This document shows positions 13,471-26,354 of a stretch of 64,000 nucleotides of DNA, piece after piece; the first letter of the stretch is position 1; the number at the start of each line of letters is the position of its first letter. The stretch is from Asterella californica. Its lineage: Eukaryota > Streptophyta > Marchantiopsida > Marchantiales > Aytoniaceae. The stretch lies in NCBI GenBank assembly GCA_036924285.1, contig JAYKYS010000009.1:14136001-14200000 (forward strand), written 5' to 3'. Both the position numbers and the translations under genes were made by a program. The notes under the pieces were generated by a model. That model was not told where the DNA came from and searched no databases. It saw nothing but the letters and a program-made list of their open reading frames with translations.

Positions 13471-15988
13471 GTCAGTGTCGGTGGGTCTCGTGATGTAGAA
13501 ATCATATTATAAGCTGCGGAGATTAGTGTTGCCTGTGTTGCTGCATGTGTTGTTTTAGGTTAATGCTTTCGTTATCCGAATTACCTACTACTACGGTGGC
13601 TACCTGGTAGGTACACCTACCCCTCGTCTATGTGACGTGTGGTTGGTACCCATGCAGTCGCGGTCACCGTCTTCCGTCTTCTGGAAGACATGATTGAGAA
13701 GACGTTTTCCCGGAAGATGTCCATCTTCCGTCTTCCGGAGAAGTAGACTTCTTCTTCCAAAAAGACCTTAAGATCATCTTCTCTCTAAGCAAGGTGTAAT
13801 CTTAAGTAATAAGGTTATTTCAATTACATAGACATATCATTAACTTTAAAATTTCAAAAAATCTCCAATCCTGTAAATTGTGAGCACCGCAACTTCTACA
13901 ACCGAGTTTTGGATATGAATAAGTACATCCCTTTGTGCTTGAACAAGGGTTTTAGGGTTAGGGTTTTTAGGGTTGTCAATCAATTATCAATTATTTTGTC
14001 GTCTTGGGCTCTGACCATGAAAGCCTAGTTTGCAGTTGGTCTTTCCAGTAACATCTTTCACACGTCCAACAATTGATCTATTCTTGTGGAGAAGACTTTT
14101 AGAAAGAAACCGAAGGATGTCAGAGTGCACCTAAATAGATTTGGGAACACATGTTAACTTCTCCTGCGATGGTGAGAACTCTAGGACAATTTGGATTGAT
14201 TTATCGCATGGAAGTTATCCTATTGTATTTTTTATAAATATGAAAAGAGCTCGACCATCAAGTGTTCGATTGACAATAGTACATAAACATGAGTATCTTT
14301 GATCATCTCAGAGGCACAGAAGCACACATGTCTTCATCACCACAATGTTCAAACTGAGTAAGGACACTTTCTCTGTCCTTGATCAAAGGCTGAAGGTGTT
14401 GAGGCGATTTAAGAAGTGTGCTTCTTGTGCTTCTTGATGTGTTCTCTCCTCGACACTTATGTACTCAAGCATGTGTGGTGACATGGATATCGAGTTTACC
14501 CACTTGCTTGTGGAGAAACGATTCTTCACTATCGTTGCACTCTTTAACTTCCATGCAAATAAGTTTTTGTTTTGGATCACATCAGAATCCAAATTTTCAC
14601 ATAAAAAATGAAGACAAATTTATTTCCAAAAATTTTAGTGAATCACCATTTAGAAAATTTTCTTGATGAGTGATAGGTTGGACTAGAGACCATTGGGTCA
14701 TTATTTATTTCTTGAGATTGAACGGAAAAAAACATATAAAAGTGTTTTCTTTTTGGTTTCTTTTTGACCCGCTGGCGGGAGGTGAGTGCCTGCAAAGGAG
14801 GGCCAGAGCCTTTACTTGCCATTTAGAGCACACCAAACACATTAGAATTTAGACCTAGTCATCCTCTCTTCTTGATAGATAAGATGAGATATTTAGATAA
14901 TATCACTCATTAAAGATAAACAAATCTTAGAGTTTGTCAAGCAATAAAAGATCGTATTGTGAGGAAATCTATAAAACATTTAAAAGGATTATGAGACTGC
15001 ATATTATTATCATCTTTGGTACAATGTTTTTTCTTTGAGTAGAGAAAATGGAGCTTAAGAAGTTGGTGTCTCTGAATTTGGCTTTGAACCAGGTTTCTGT
15101 CATCAGCAAGTGATTAGTCATTCTACACGTATGTGCTAGCTGGATTGCATGGAGTAGTTCAGAATGAAAAGTCTTCCAAAGAGAGCACTCAAACTAGTAG
15201 GGTTTTTCATTTCAAATTCTTTTAATCATGAGGTTCCATGCATCGTGAGCCCTAGTCATTCTATTTGACAATGTATTTTGATCTCTCATGACACCATATG
15301 CACATTTTTGAATGATCAAACTTGTCACTCTTGCACCTATCATTAACGTCCTAGAGTTGTCTATTTTTCCTATCAAATATGAGATCGTGACAAATCAGAG
15401 GTCACTCTACTGTAGAGTCAAGTTGTTGTAGCAGTATGGACAGAAAAAGGTCTTAGAATCTAGTGACTGTCTAAGCAGACAAATCGAGATATGATTAACT
15501 TGCATCGGTTGCTGAGATGTATTTCTAAGTCTAATATGCGTTCTCTCTGACCGCGACCATATATAGTTAATTTACATACTGTAAGTAATTACATATAATT
15601 TCAGCTTTGGGGTTTGCTTGTCTTGAAGTATAGAGAGCACCACTGCAAGAGTACAGAACTTTAACTCACACATAATTTGGGGAAGTGAGGAGGAGTACTT
15701 ATATGGTTATTTGCATCTGTCTGAAACTATTCTATAGAATATTTACGTGCAATGTTTTCAGTTTTGAAGATTATTTATGGGTTACTTATTTTTGTGACAC
15801 GATTAGAAATAACCCACGAGTCTAGAGGGCATGGTAGCTTGGCTTTATGCAATAAAATTAGGTGCCAATTGCAAAAGATAACATTTGCTATCAGAACAAG
15901 ACGTCTCCTCGTTTGGAGTCCAAATTGTTGAGCTACGCTAAAGACGAAGATAGTTTCTTGTTAGTTGAAGAGTTGATAGATGAAGAGG
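13471..15988. other. Spacer, nothing recognised
   Basis: No gene is visible. Features of note are CTTCCGTCTTC-type simple sequence around 13,665-13,760 and the telomere-like stretch listed separately. Confidence 0.4.
13946..13974 (+). repeat. Short degenerate plant-type telomere repeat
   Basis: The stretch reads as three to four imperfect units of TTTAGGG, the common plant telomere unit. It is too short to be a telomere or a strong interstitial array. Such motifs also occur in plant promoters (telo-boxes). Confidence 0.5.
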
Positions 15989-16047
15989 ACATTTTTTTCA
16001 TTTCTTGCTGTTTTGATAGATAAACAGCAAGAAATGAAAAAAAATGT
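15989..16047. repeat. Near-perfect inverted repeat (hairpin)
   Basis: Arms of 25 and 26 nt (15,989-16,013 and 16,022-16,047) pair completely except for one extra A in the right arm. The loop is 8 nt. The core arm is 'catttcttgctgttt'. More copies of 'aacagcaagaaa' follow to about 16,080. It could be a fold-back insertion, a small MITE core or a hairpin RNA precursor; the sequence alone does not decide. Confidence 0.85.
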
Positions 16048-18006
16048 AAGAAATGAACAGCAAGAAAAACAGCAAGAAAGGTCTAATAATGTCCTCAACT
16101 TGATACGTGTCAAGCGTGAGAAACAAAGAACTTTAAGGTCTCATCCTCTTCTTGTAAGATTGTAGAATTTACTGTCCAAATCAACGTGCAACGTGCAAAA
16201 TACTACAAACAGATCCCTTGCATGAAATCACTAGTAAAGTCTAGAAAACTATACTTCTGCCACGTGGTTTAACCGTTTAGACAGGGTCAGCGACATGGTC
16301 AATAAAAAAGTCTTTGACAAAGTGCCTGAAACAGAAAACCTGTCATTTCGCGCGGTGTTAAGAGTATCACTGCGCGTGAACTCACTCGACTCTTCCGTAT
16401 AAGAATGATAGGACGAGAACTACTGTAATGATATGAATGACCAGTTAATCCATCCATACACGTAATCAGATGCTCCCCACCAACTGATCTCTGGTTGTGG
16501 CAAGGTGGGGTATTCACCGGTCGAAAATATGGTAATTTTCTGCCGTAGTTTAGTCAACCAGAACCAGACAATAGCCTTTGAAAGGTCACATGAAGATTTT
16601 CCGGTTTCAGACGCAAGCTTTGCACGCGACGTCTAGACTGATTCACAGCACGCGTGTAGAGGGGAACTCGTCACCTGTCCATGGTGGAACCATGTGAATC
16701 CTTTTGTACCAATGAAGAAATGGCTCTGCTACAAATCCCTCAATCCTATAACTTCTGTCCAACAATTCATCGTGTGCCTATACCTTCGATTGGGTGTCAG
16801 TTCCAAGTATGGACTGGAGAAATACGTCTCACATGCTACTGTGTGAGATTCAATCGAGGAGGTATTGCATACGGGCCACTTGAAATGAATGTAAGTAGGT
16901 GTTCACCTCTATTCAGGATGCATCACGACAGTCCAAAAGGTTGCTTACTGAGCTTTGCATATGAATGAAACATTACCGCAGGCAAATCATAGCTCATCAT
17001 CTTGAATGTACTCAAGGTGCGTGCTCATTTTGACTGATGTGGTTTAGCTGAAGTTATCATGTGTGGTAGGTCGTTAGCCCTTCTTGGATACCTGGCTTTA
17101 TTCAGCAACCTACAACCGGTCCTGTCGTTCAATTCCTAGAGTGGGTTAGACACTACGGTACTCGTGAACAGCACTGACAAGCTTTTCTAGAAACAGAACA
17201 ATTATCAACTGCATCGCAGTGCGATATCTAGCATCTTTGAACAAAATACAGAATGACGGGCCCATACGTATGACTTCACCTTAAGCTGTTTCACGGACAA
17301 AATAGAACAAGGCAGACCTAGACACCAAAACTACGAGCCCAGGATCAGCCACGTTTACGTTTTCTAAAGGTCAACGTAAAGTATAGTGCGCTAATACAGT
17401 GTGAGACAATTACATTCTACGACAAATGTGGAGACAAACATTGTGAAACAGTTCGTGTATCTCTGCTATGAGTGAATAAGCACAGAACTTGACTCAGTAC
17501 CTGAGTTCAGTCCAGCAGGAGTCCCTGTTCAGAACTAACGAGGACTCATGTTGGACTGAAAATTGCTTGGAAAGGGCGGAAGCTCGCTAAGATCATGCCA
17601 CAAAACCTGTCACCTGAAACCCTCTTGGACTCGTTTTATTTTTACTAGCATGGGCAGCTACGGAAAGACAAAATTTCTGCACATGTCAATGGAAGAACTA
17701 AAGGTTGCGTACCGAAAAACAACAAATCTTTGCCGGGACAGGCTCTGTTTTCGACTCCTTCGAACCTTCTGCTACGGTGTACGCAGATTAGCAATCCTGA
17801 CCCGAACGCTGCCAGCAGATACGAACAGCAAGTTCGTTATCTTCACCACTCTTACATTCACGATCTTCAAAACTTAAGGAATGGCAAGGCATAATCTGCC
17901 CTTCTGCCCACTACATGCAGGGTCCGGAACCCCGCTCTGAGCGACTGGACCGAACATGCTCGAGGTGACGCGCTCAGGCAAACTTAAAGACATAATTTGC
18001 GCAAAA
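16048..18006. other. Spacer, downstream of mTERF gene
   Basis: Short frames of up to about 100 codons exist on the plus strand (for example 16,681-16,968 and 17,563-17,877), but none carries a motif I recognise. Part of 17,600-18,006 is probably the 3' UTR of the minus-strand mTERF gene. Confidence 0.4.
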
Positions 18007-19164
18007 CTACGATCCAATGGCATCGTAAAACCCTGCAGCCTGAGGGTGACCCTGCACAAAGTTTTGGACAAACTTTTTCTCAGAAATCTGCAAGATGTGG
18101 CAAAGGGAATACTCTCTAGTGAGCAAACCCATAGTTTTCAGCCAAGCAATCAGTTGATGTCTAGGCTTGATCCTTTGCTCCAGACTGTATGTCAAGTAAC
18201 CTGGAAACTCGTTGACTATTTTCTTCACACAGTAACTGTTGGCCTGCAAAAAGTCCAGCTTCTGCTGGATATGTGAAGTGCTCAAATTCAGGATACTTGG
18301 ACAAGTAGCCACGATTTTCCCCATGCATTCTTTCTCCACTCCGATACTCTCCAGGTACTTGATCTTCGGAAGCACGTTATCCTCATTGCTAAGACAGAAA
18401 ATCTTCGGACACCTAGTTATTAATTTGCTCAGATACTTTTTGTCCACTCCAATGCTCTCAAGGAGTTTCACCTTTGGCCTCATATTGTCCTCAATGCTAA
18501 GAGCAAAAATGTACGGGGACCGCATGATAACTTTAGCGATACTCTCTCTTTCTAGACCAATACCCTCCAAAAACTTGGTCTTGGACATCATATTCCCCTC
18601 AATACTGTAAGTAAGAACTGTTGGAAACCGCTCAATTATTTTCCCAATGCTCTGCCGTTGAATGCCGAAACTACCAAAAAACGCCACTTTTGGCATCAAA
18701 TTCATCTCTAACCTACCGAGCAAAAGGTTCGGAGAAAACAAGATAACTTTTGGTAGATCACGAACACCAAGGGTCCTCAGAAAGGCTATTTTCGGCTGAA
18801 GTTCTTCCTCCAGACTCAAAGACAAAAGTAGTGGACACTGCTTCAGAACCTGCATTGCCTGCTCCTTAGTGAAGCTACAGCCGACAAAAAACTCCACCTT
18901 TCTCTGCCAGTCATTCTCTTCGGGAGTCTCAAGTGCACAGAGTTGGGTCGATCCAAGGAACCTGACAGATATATATGCGAGGCCATTTTCCAGCTTCGTA
19001 GGACGTGTCCGTAAGAAGCTCACACCTCCTGACGAAAGAGGTGTCACACTTGTAGAATGGGAAAGGGCAGGAAGCACAGTATCTCCTGCAAAGCCGTGCC
19101 TGTGAGACAGAACCACTAGTCTGCCAAGGCAACAATGCACAGCTCTCTTGACTAACGGCGACAT
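18007..19164 (-). CDS. mTERF-family protein, organelle-targeted
   Basis: This intronless gene encodes about 385 residues. The first ATG is at 19,162-19,164; the frame stays open a little further upstream but offers no earlier ATG before a TGA near 19,231. Residues 1 to about 80 are rich in Ser, Arg and Leu and poor in acids, like a mitochondrial or plastid transit peptide. From about residue 88 there are roughly eight tandem mTERF repeats of 32-36 residues with the pattern PKxxFLxxxGxxxxxIxKxIxxxPxxLxxSxEDN (examples near 126, 159, 194, 231 and 267). mTERF proteins are helical-repeat nucleic-acid-binding proteins of mitochondria and chloroplasts that act in organelle transcription, splicing and translation; which role this one has cannot be read here. 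Length and repeat number fit the family. It is the only clearly intact host gene in the window, with no neighbour suggesting co-regulation. Confidence 0.92.
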   Translation of the reverse strand: MSPLVKRAVHCCLGRLVVLSHRHGFAGDTVLPALSHSTSVTPLSSGGVSFLRTRPTKLENGLAYISVRFLGSTQLCALETPEENDWQRKVEFFVGCSFTKEQAMQVLKQCPLLLSLSLEEELQPKIAFLRTLGVRDLPKVILFSPNLLLGRLEMNLMPKVAFFGSFGIQRQSIGKIIERFPTVLTYSIEGNMMSKTKFLEGIGLERESIAKVIMRSPYIFALSIEDNMRPKVKLLESIGVDKKYLSKLITRCPKIFCLSNEDNVLPKIKYLESIGVEKECMGKIVATCPSILNLSTSHIQQKLDFLQANSYCVKKIVNEFPGYLTYSLEQRIKPRHQLIAWLKTMGLLTREYSLCHILQISEKKFVQNFVQGHPQAAGFYDAIGS

Positions 19165-22100
19165 CACAAGAACTTGGCTGGACGAGCTTAATGAACTTCC
19201 GGTGCGCCCACCATAATAAACCTCTTCTCAACCATCCGCGAAATCCGGTCAATCCTCCCCTGGCTAGCCAATGTCATAGCTACACCGTTAGACGCAGACC
19301 GATTCGCGTCCGCTTAAAGGTTGACAACTCTCCTGGATCACCGACACCCACCCATACTGCTGCAAAGTCAATATCCATGATCCAGGTAGTGCGCACCGCT
19401 TCTAGTCGTGCGGCCTAATCCAACTATCCAGTCGTCCTTGCTCCATGTGCTCTGCACTGCTGCAGGAACAACCCGGAATCAGCGTGACTCCTCCGAGTAA
19501 CTCCCTCCTTAGAGAAGCTCAGAGAAGAAAGGATTCCTGATTCAAGGAAAGACTCCCCCTCAGTGAAACAAAAAGCAGGGCTTGCAACCTATGACTCTCA
19601 CCACGCCTCGTCCTCTTAAACGATTCGAACTAGTGCATCAAGAGCAAACTTACAATCCCGCACAGTCGCTCGTGGACCGCGCACTGTAAGGTGGCATAGA
19701 AAAATCTCATCAGTCTGTAAGACTGTGCTACAAAGATACCTACATTTTGAACTATACATCGTAAATCTCACACGAAACTTAGGCACGCACAACAAAGAGA
19801 ACAATGTAAGCAGATAAACTACGACAGAGATTTCCGACTCTACTACTCTGTCACTTCTGATTCCTCGCTCCAGCTTGTAACTTGGAGATCACAGGTTAAA
19901 GTTATAAAGGCAGGACTGCATCGTCTACGCACTACCCAAACTTCTCTACCAGTTCCAATGACGCTGTCATCGGGGAGACCTCGAGTACCTGATTCTGGTT
20001 ATTAGGTCTACCTAATAACACTACATCTCGAGAAGTTCACGTATTCAGCAGCGAACAGGCACCTTCCAAAGTTGCTCTCTCTCACTCAGTGGTCGATATT
20101 CGTGCTCCGGATTCAAATCGGAGGTCAATCGAAAGATTTGCAGGTGTCTCGCGTTGCAGAAAAGGAAGCTGACTGGGCTGGGCAGAACACGAGCCGCCGT
20201 CGATCATAATGGCCTCAGTCCCCCGCCTGACGAGCGGCTCCAGCCGCCAGCGCCTTCCTGACCGAACGGGTTCGGAGAAGTTCCAACTGGGACACGGCAC
20301 TACGATAGGTGAAAACCAGGCCCCATCCCGGCCATCCGGGCCAACCCAACGTTTCGGGACTTAGCGTTGGTTTGGACCGGGTAAACTCGAGTTGACTAAA
20401 CTCCCGCTCTGGTGAGGGCCGAGGCTAATGATTCCCCTGACTCCACGGTCCTCGAGGCTGGATTCTGGACCCACACACGTGAATCATGAATAAACTGATA
20501 CTGTAATGATGTGTAATCTGGTCTCGTTCACGCCGGAATGGAATCGTGAATCCGGCGGGCCTCTCGTGAGTTCCGGAATTTAGTGTTGTGCCCGCCGGTA
20601 ATTTTCATAATTTCCGGATTTGAGCAAAATCCGTCGGAAGATTTCCGGGAGAAAAGATCTACTCAACTTTTCGACTAAAATACGAAATATTTGGTTCCTT
20701 TTCCTTCCACCATAAATGTATCCCGTGAAAACCTTTCCGAGCATTGCTCCGGAGACATGGTTTTGCCGCGGCCAAAGCCTTAAAGAGTAGTTTTTCATCA
20801 TGCAAACTTAAATCTCTTTTTCTTTTTACTGCATCTTCCTTTCATGTATAGATTCAGCGCGAAGCACGGCAGCGCTGTGAATCGAGCAGGTCTCATTTCA
20901 GAACACGGTTCTTTTTCTCTTCGGGTGGTTAGTTGATCCACTAAGAGCGCAACCGCCCACACAATTTCGTGTCTATATTATCGATTTTTGAAGCTAGGTT
21001 GGAGGGTTGGGTTGAAGCATGTATTCTTTTCTGTCTTTCAGTTTCAGTTTTACGAGACCAAAACAGTATGCCGTACACAATCTGCTGTGTAACGAGACGA
21101 GTTCCAAATGAGCATGATTTCGCTAAACGGTCAGTATTTCCAGATAGTCAAGTATGTGTAACATGTCTACGTTGGCAGATGAGTCCATGACGAATCCACA
21201 AATATTCAATGCCGCTTTCATCGATTGGTGTGTAGTAGATGTGTGGCACTTGGGATCTCATAGCTGCAATATCCAGAGTTTTATGGACTTGACGATTATA
21301 TTTGTGGTGTGAGAAAATCAGAGCATTGAATATAATGGCGTTGAGATGAGCCGTTAATGAGATTTTTGTTGTATCTGAAGTGGAAGCTCACATATATGAT
21401 GTCTTTAGATCTCCACATGAACCTCATGTCAGCTTGGATAGCCAACGAGTGTCATTTCAACACATTCTTCTTAATGGTCAGCATGCTGGTGGCGGAAGAG
21501 TGTATGCTATTCTGTCAAATTTATAAAAAATTCTTGGATCATCGTCGGATGATGTCCAACCATTCAAAGAAGAACCAACTTCACATCCTGAATCATCGAG
21601 GCCGACTACAGCTGCTGATGTTTTCGTGTTGTCACTATGAGAGTCTCTCTTGGGGAGGGCACACCTCTTGACTGTGACTGATTTTGAAATCGATCAAAAG
21701 AAAAATAGATTGCTGTCAATGATCAAAACTCAAATTTGATCTCTTGCATCCATCAAATCAAACCAGACACTCAAATATGTACACATAGGTTTTTCACGAC
21801 TCAATAAACTTTATTCTAGTATCAATTTTATCACCAAAATCTTTAGTGATCGAAAACATCTCCTCTCACTCCTGTACCCCTCTCCTCTGCTCTCAATTCC
21901 GTTGTCTTTTCACCAGATTCACCTCCAAACAGTCTAGTAGATAAAATTCAAGCTCCCTAACTCTTATTCCTCTCTCTACGGCAACTTTCCCACTGAAATC
22001 CTTCAGAAAATCTATCCTCTCAGTCTCTACTTCTCCTGCGCGTCTCCACGGCCTCCTTCGGACAAAAAGTAGAATACCCCCTTCGCACGACGTCGACTAT

Positions 22101-22276
22101 TTTTCCCAAGAAAAACCTAACACCCCTGCTAAGCTAGGGTCCTTATAAGCAGACGTACTTATCAAGTAAGCAACCCCTTGCTAAGCTAAGCCCTTCTTAT
22201 TTACGTAACAGTCAAACAGACCCCTTGCCAAGTTGGGCCCTTGATTATTAAAAATTTCTTGACTCTCGATGCCATC
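19165..22276. other. Upstream region of mTERF gene and spacer
   Basis: This holds the presumed promoter and 5' UTR of the mTERF gene. It is GC-richer around 20,100-20,480. No second gene is supported. Confidence 0.4.
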
Positions 22277-22512
22277 TTGATGCCACCTTGATTATACCAC
22301 AAGTCATCTCATGTAGACCAAAGTCCTTACAGTTAGGGAGCCACCTCATAGGACTTACAACCACCCCATATGCGCACCAGATATCTCTCATGGTATAATC
22401 AAGGTGGCATGCGGAGCTTTAGGTCAAGAAGTCCACGATTAAAGGAGATATTGGTATAATCAAGGTGGCATGCGGAGGCTTAAGCCAGGAAGCTCATGAT
22501 TAAGGGAGATAC
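22277..22512. repeat. 61-bp tandem pair plus inverted copy
   Basis: 'tggtataatcaaggtggcatgc' begins units at 22,391 and 22,452 (period 61 bp, with diverged tails ending in 'gattaa.ggagata'). The reverse complement of the unit start ('gccaccttgattatacca') occurs just upstream near 22,280-22,300. This is low-complexity transposon-like debris of unknown family. Confidence 0.7.
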
Positions 22513-22789
22513 TGGTCTTCCACCCCTAGATATGCAGGACCTGTCTGCATATCCAACATAGACTTCCTTCCAGGAGGTCAACATGCCAGAATAGAAAACA
22601 TAGGCCAAGGAGAATTGATCTTGAGACCACTTTCATCCTAGATGGGCACCCTATCATTGGGATGGCCTCTGTTTCCGTTCAAAAAAGCAAATACAATTGG
22701 TACATATTCTTAAAGAAACTTTTCTATACAGTCTTTACTAGCTTTTCCTACACTAACTTCTTTGTACAACTCCATTTTTAGTGAATGAG

Positions 22790-22862
22790 GAGTCAAAACT
22801 ATAGTACTCACGAACACCTACGCACTCGCACTGTCAGATCATGAGTTCGAGTCACGAGCCAG
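22790..22862 (+). other. tRNA-like (SINE-type) remnant
   Basis: 'gagttcgagtcac' resembles a pol III B box (GGTTCGANTCC). It is preceded at a tRNA-like distance by 'tagtactcacga', a weak A-box candidate. I see no complete cloverleaf and no CCA-proximal acceptor pairing, so this is at most a decayed tRNA-derived SINE head. Confidence 0.25.
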
Positions 22863-22984
22863 AATCGACAGATTTCTCTCTTTCACACTTTTCATAACTT
22901 AAGACTTGTACTAACTATTACCTAGAACGCATTTTCTTGAAATCGAAAATATGAAGTCGCTCTTCTCGATGAGCTCTGTAACAC

Positions 22985-23790
22985 ACAAGAAAACCAAAAG
23001 GTGCTTGAAAGTATTAATTTAAGGATCGACCCACAGAGATGCAAGTAAAGATCATCCAAAAGTAGTAAACATGTGACAAAGATGATTCTTTATGGTTATC
23101 TTTTATTCTCACGGGCAGAAATCAATCCCGGTAGAGATCAAACTCCTGTCTATCCAACAAGACAGAGTTGATAATCTTGACAAATAACATAATAGATACT
23201 AAACAGGTCATGGACCTCAAGAAATAGATAAACAACAGAGAAACAGAGCCACGGATGAAAATGTCACACGAGGAAGTACTGCTGAAGTGCTACTAAGTAG
23301 CCTCTAACACCATAAACGCTAAGTATCTTCACACTAAGTTATTTCTACTACTATTGTTCTCAGAAAACTCTGGCGAAGAAGACTCTTCTTCTGCCGAAGT
23401 TCAACTTCTTCCAAAGTGTCTTCACTAAAGAACAACTTCCTCCAAAGTCAACTTCCTCCAAAAACGTCTTCATAGCAAACTAACCTCGCAGGTGCTTGTC
23501 TATTCTCAGACTTCGTCACAAACTCCTACTCTGATTTCATATGTCAAACAGCAAGGTCCTCGACACCCAGACTAATTCCTACCACAACAATCTACGATAC
23601 TTCGTAGGTAAATCTCCGAAGTTGACAAACACACAATGGCTCCGTAAACTCAGGAAATAGAAAATCCAAAATAACAAACACATAGAGGTACTGAGCACGA
23701 ACAACACAACGCTCATATACAGATTTCCCTGAAGATGACGGATCTTCTTTCTAAGAAGTCAGGAGTACTTCTGGTCCGTCGAATGAAAGT
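22985..23790. repeat. LTR-like repeat of an unnamed element
   Basis: The segment from about 22,990 to 23,410 ('aaggatcgaccc' onward) recurs in the same orientation at about 30,611-31,017. The segment from about 23,480 to 24,050 recurs as an inverted, diverged copy at 29,816-30,610. Homologous blocks flanking a decayed coding region indicate an LTR retroelement that was later rearranged. I cannot define exact LTR ends. Confidence 0.55.
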
Positions 23791-25500
23791 CATGTGCCTG
23801 AAACGACACCAGGAACAACACCATTTCCTATCGTTAACTCCCTAACCGAGAACTCAACGGTCGCTCTAACCTCTCTAAGCTCTCTAACTACTCGTTGTCC
23901 TAATCTAGCTACGCGGTTCTTCGCCGAAGAACCCTCTACATCTACAATTGTGAACTCCTGCCTAATATTTCGAAGAATCGTCAGCTCTGAAGTATCCAGA
24001 TTTATGGCGAAGTAGTTCTTCAGCGTTGGCTCGACTCTACTCTGGAGTTGAGCACTCTGTTCCTAGGCCTTCACTAATCGTCGCTTCAAGTCCTCGATCT
24101 CCTTCGTCATCTCCGGGACGATGTCCTGGTTTTGGTTCCTCTGTCCGCGCATCTCGTCCAACTCCTTCTTCGTTAGAGAAAGAACCTTCTCATGCTCTTT
24201 CTCCTGATCCAACTTTTGCCGAAGAAGAGTTTCTTTCTCCGAACTCACGTTCTTCAACTCCTCGGCCTTCGCCTTTGTCTCCTTCTTCGCCGCGAGGACT
24301 GCCGCACGTAAGTTGTCTTTCTCTTACTGCTAGTTTCCTCGGCTGAAGTGCATCGTCCGCACTAGCTCTGCTAAGTTCAGCTTCCCCCCGACGACTTCCT
24401 CATAAGATCCTTGGTTACCCTCCAAAGCATACAACAATGGCACAACCACTTCTTGAACTTCGCCGAAGAAGCGAGTTGCACTACTTCCTCGACTGTTGAT
24501 GAAGAAGCAGCAGCTCTCAGTGTGGTATCCTCTCCCTTTTTCTCCCGAGGAGTGTCCTCGTCTTCGGCTTCTTCGGTTGCTTTCTCTTTGACCTCTTCTC
24601 CATCGACGCAGACTATCTTTGTCATCTTCATCTTCTTGCAAGACTTCTGCGCCGACCTCGGAGTTTCTTCTAAGATTTTCTTCCTCCCGCTCCTTCTCAC
24701 TGATGGAGGTACCTCAACTACATCCTCGTCCTCCTCTTGGGTTACCGTCTCAGGCGCTTTTGCTGGAACTGCCTCTGAGGTAGACTCAGCCTGTTTCTTC
24801 GCTTCTTCGGCCGCTGCGTCTTCAGCAGTTACCTCGTCAAAGAACTTCTCAAGTTGTACATCTCTAACTGGAGTCGGTGCGACCTCGAACTCTCCTTCTT
24901 CGACTGCTGCTGTGAAGCCCAACTTCTTTTGATCAACTTCCGATAAGAGTCCCATCCCCATCTAGAACATTGAGACAAATGCTCCGATGTACACTAGATC
25001 TTCGTCGGCCCAGAGCTTCTACACATGGAGATGAACGATCCTCGTCCAATGAGCTCTTCTCCTGACGAAGAGCTGTTTGATGAAATTGATCTGCCAATTC
25101 GACATGTATGTCGTTCTTCTTGGCCGGAAGATCACCATAATCGCATCTGCAACCTCTCTCTTCTTCGGGTTACAGTAATCGCTCGTTCTGTAACCATTCC
25201 TCCCCTGAAGCAATTCCTTGAAGAGCTATGGGAAGTTCTTCACTACTTCGGCCGAAGCTGCCGCCGAAGTACTGTAAAAAAGAAGGTCGTCCTCCTTGCC
25301 CGCATCATCTATCTCCAAGACAGAGGACCAGTGTGCTTTGGTCCAGTTGCAGGTCTTCCATACGATGTGTTCGTAGGGTGCTGCCTGCACACCTTCAGCT
25401 CGTGTACCAACTTCGAAGAGACCATCCTCCATCAAAGAAGTAGTAGGAACGATAGACTCATCTCGTCGAGCTCCTTCTCATAGTGGCGAAGAGCCGCTCG
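23791..25500 (-). pseudogene. Decayed large ORF of a plant LTR element
   Basis: Minus-strand open pieces can be joined in one direction: about 25,435-25,226, 25,213-25,019, 24,961-24,377 and 24,257-24,063. Between the second and third pieces the same frame continues with only two TAG stops. The 24,377-24,961 piece (194 residues) is very acidic with Ala/Glu-rich stretches and a basic RSGRKK patch. The last piece looks like a coiled coil. No enzymatic motif is visible. The layout suits the long gag-like or plant-mobile ORF of non-autonomous LTR elements, but I do not recognise the family. Confidence 0.4.
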
Positions 25501-26110
25501 GTTGACATCCAATGCTCGGAGCCTCGGCGGTTTGGATGTCTACATCTCTCTCATAAGCCGAAGACCTAGGTTTCCAATCTATTCAGCTACAACGAGGTAC
25601 GAAGAATGAGTGAGTACTTCGCCACTAACTGACTTCGGTGAAGTATGAGTTCTTCGACAATAACAGACTGCATTGCGCTCCGCCCCTCTGAATAGTGTTT
25701 ATCAATACGACAAATGACTTGAAACTTCCTATTTATATCTCGCGATGACTCTTTCACACGTGCCGAAGTTAGGGTTGGTTCAGCTTCGACTGATGTTCTT
25801 CGGTGCTCGCAGTGCGACGATGTTCTTCTTCTCCAACTTCGTCACATTTTCATCCTGGTATAACTTCGTCATTCGGTGTCTATTTGTCTTACACAACATA
25901 CCGTTAGAAAGCTCTTCGTCCGAGGAATTCAACTATGAGAAAATCTTATCTCAGATGTCTTCATAAGTTCGGTAGGTTCCTCCAGAACAGAGATTCTTCA
26001 CGAAACTTCTAATTAACACTATTCTACTGATATCTTTTATCTTATATCATCTATTCTTCTTATTTACTTTACAACTAATCAATTAATTAACAAAAAAAAA
26101 ATCAAGGCTT
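25501..26110. other. Spacer between element remnants
   Basis: The left part is 'cttcggtgaag'-rich sequence of the unnamed element. The right part (about 25,990-26,110) is A/T-rich. No gene is seen. Confidence 0.4.
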
Positions 26111-26306
26111 CACAGCTCTGCATTCTGGAACTTTTCGCTCCCTTCAAAGTGATATTTCAACCCAAGCTAGAGGGCAGCTTGTCAAGCATAGCCTCAGCTT
26201 AGCTCCTGCCCAACTTGATAAGCTAGGGTGCAACTTCTTGAACAAATGCTAGTTGAGAGTCTTCCGAAGTTCTGTTTCATCATGTGGAACGTCACGCATT
26301 ATGACA
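26111..26306 (-). repeat. Decayed 3' LTR remnant of minus gypsy copy
   Basis: Right after the integrase end of the neighbouring pol remnant comes a diverged match to the conserved pre-LTR tail ('tgcacatcctcgg', compare 'tgcatcctccg' in the better copies). A 'TGTCAT' LTR-like start follows at about 26,305 on the minus strand. The rest of the LTR is badly eroded. Confidence 0.4.
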
Positions 26307-26354
26307 TTCATCCCTTCCAAACATGCACATCCTCGGGTATGTGCCAACCCTCCA

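Noticed and set aside
13946..13974. Possible telomere or chromosome-fusion point
   Set aside because: Only three to four imperfect TTTAGGG units; far too short and isolated.
24411..24932. 173-codon open frame on the plus strand
   Set aside because: It is the antisense of the acidic minus-strand ORF at 24,377-24,961; its Ser/Thr-rich composition is the mirror of GAA/GAG codons.
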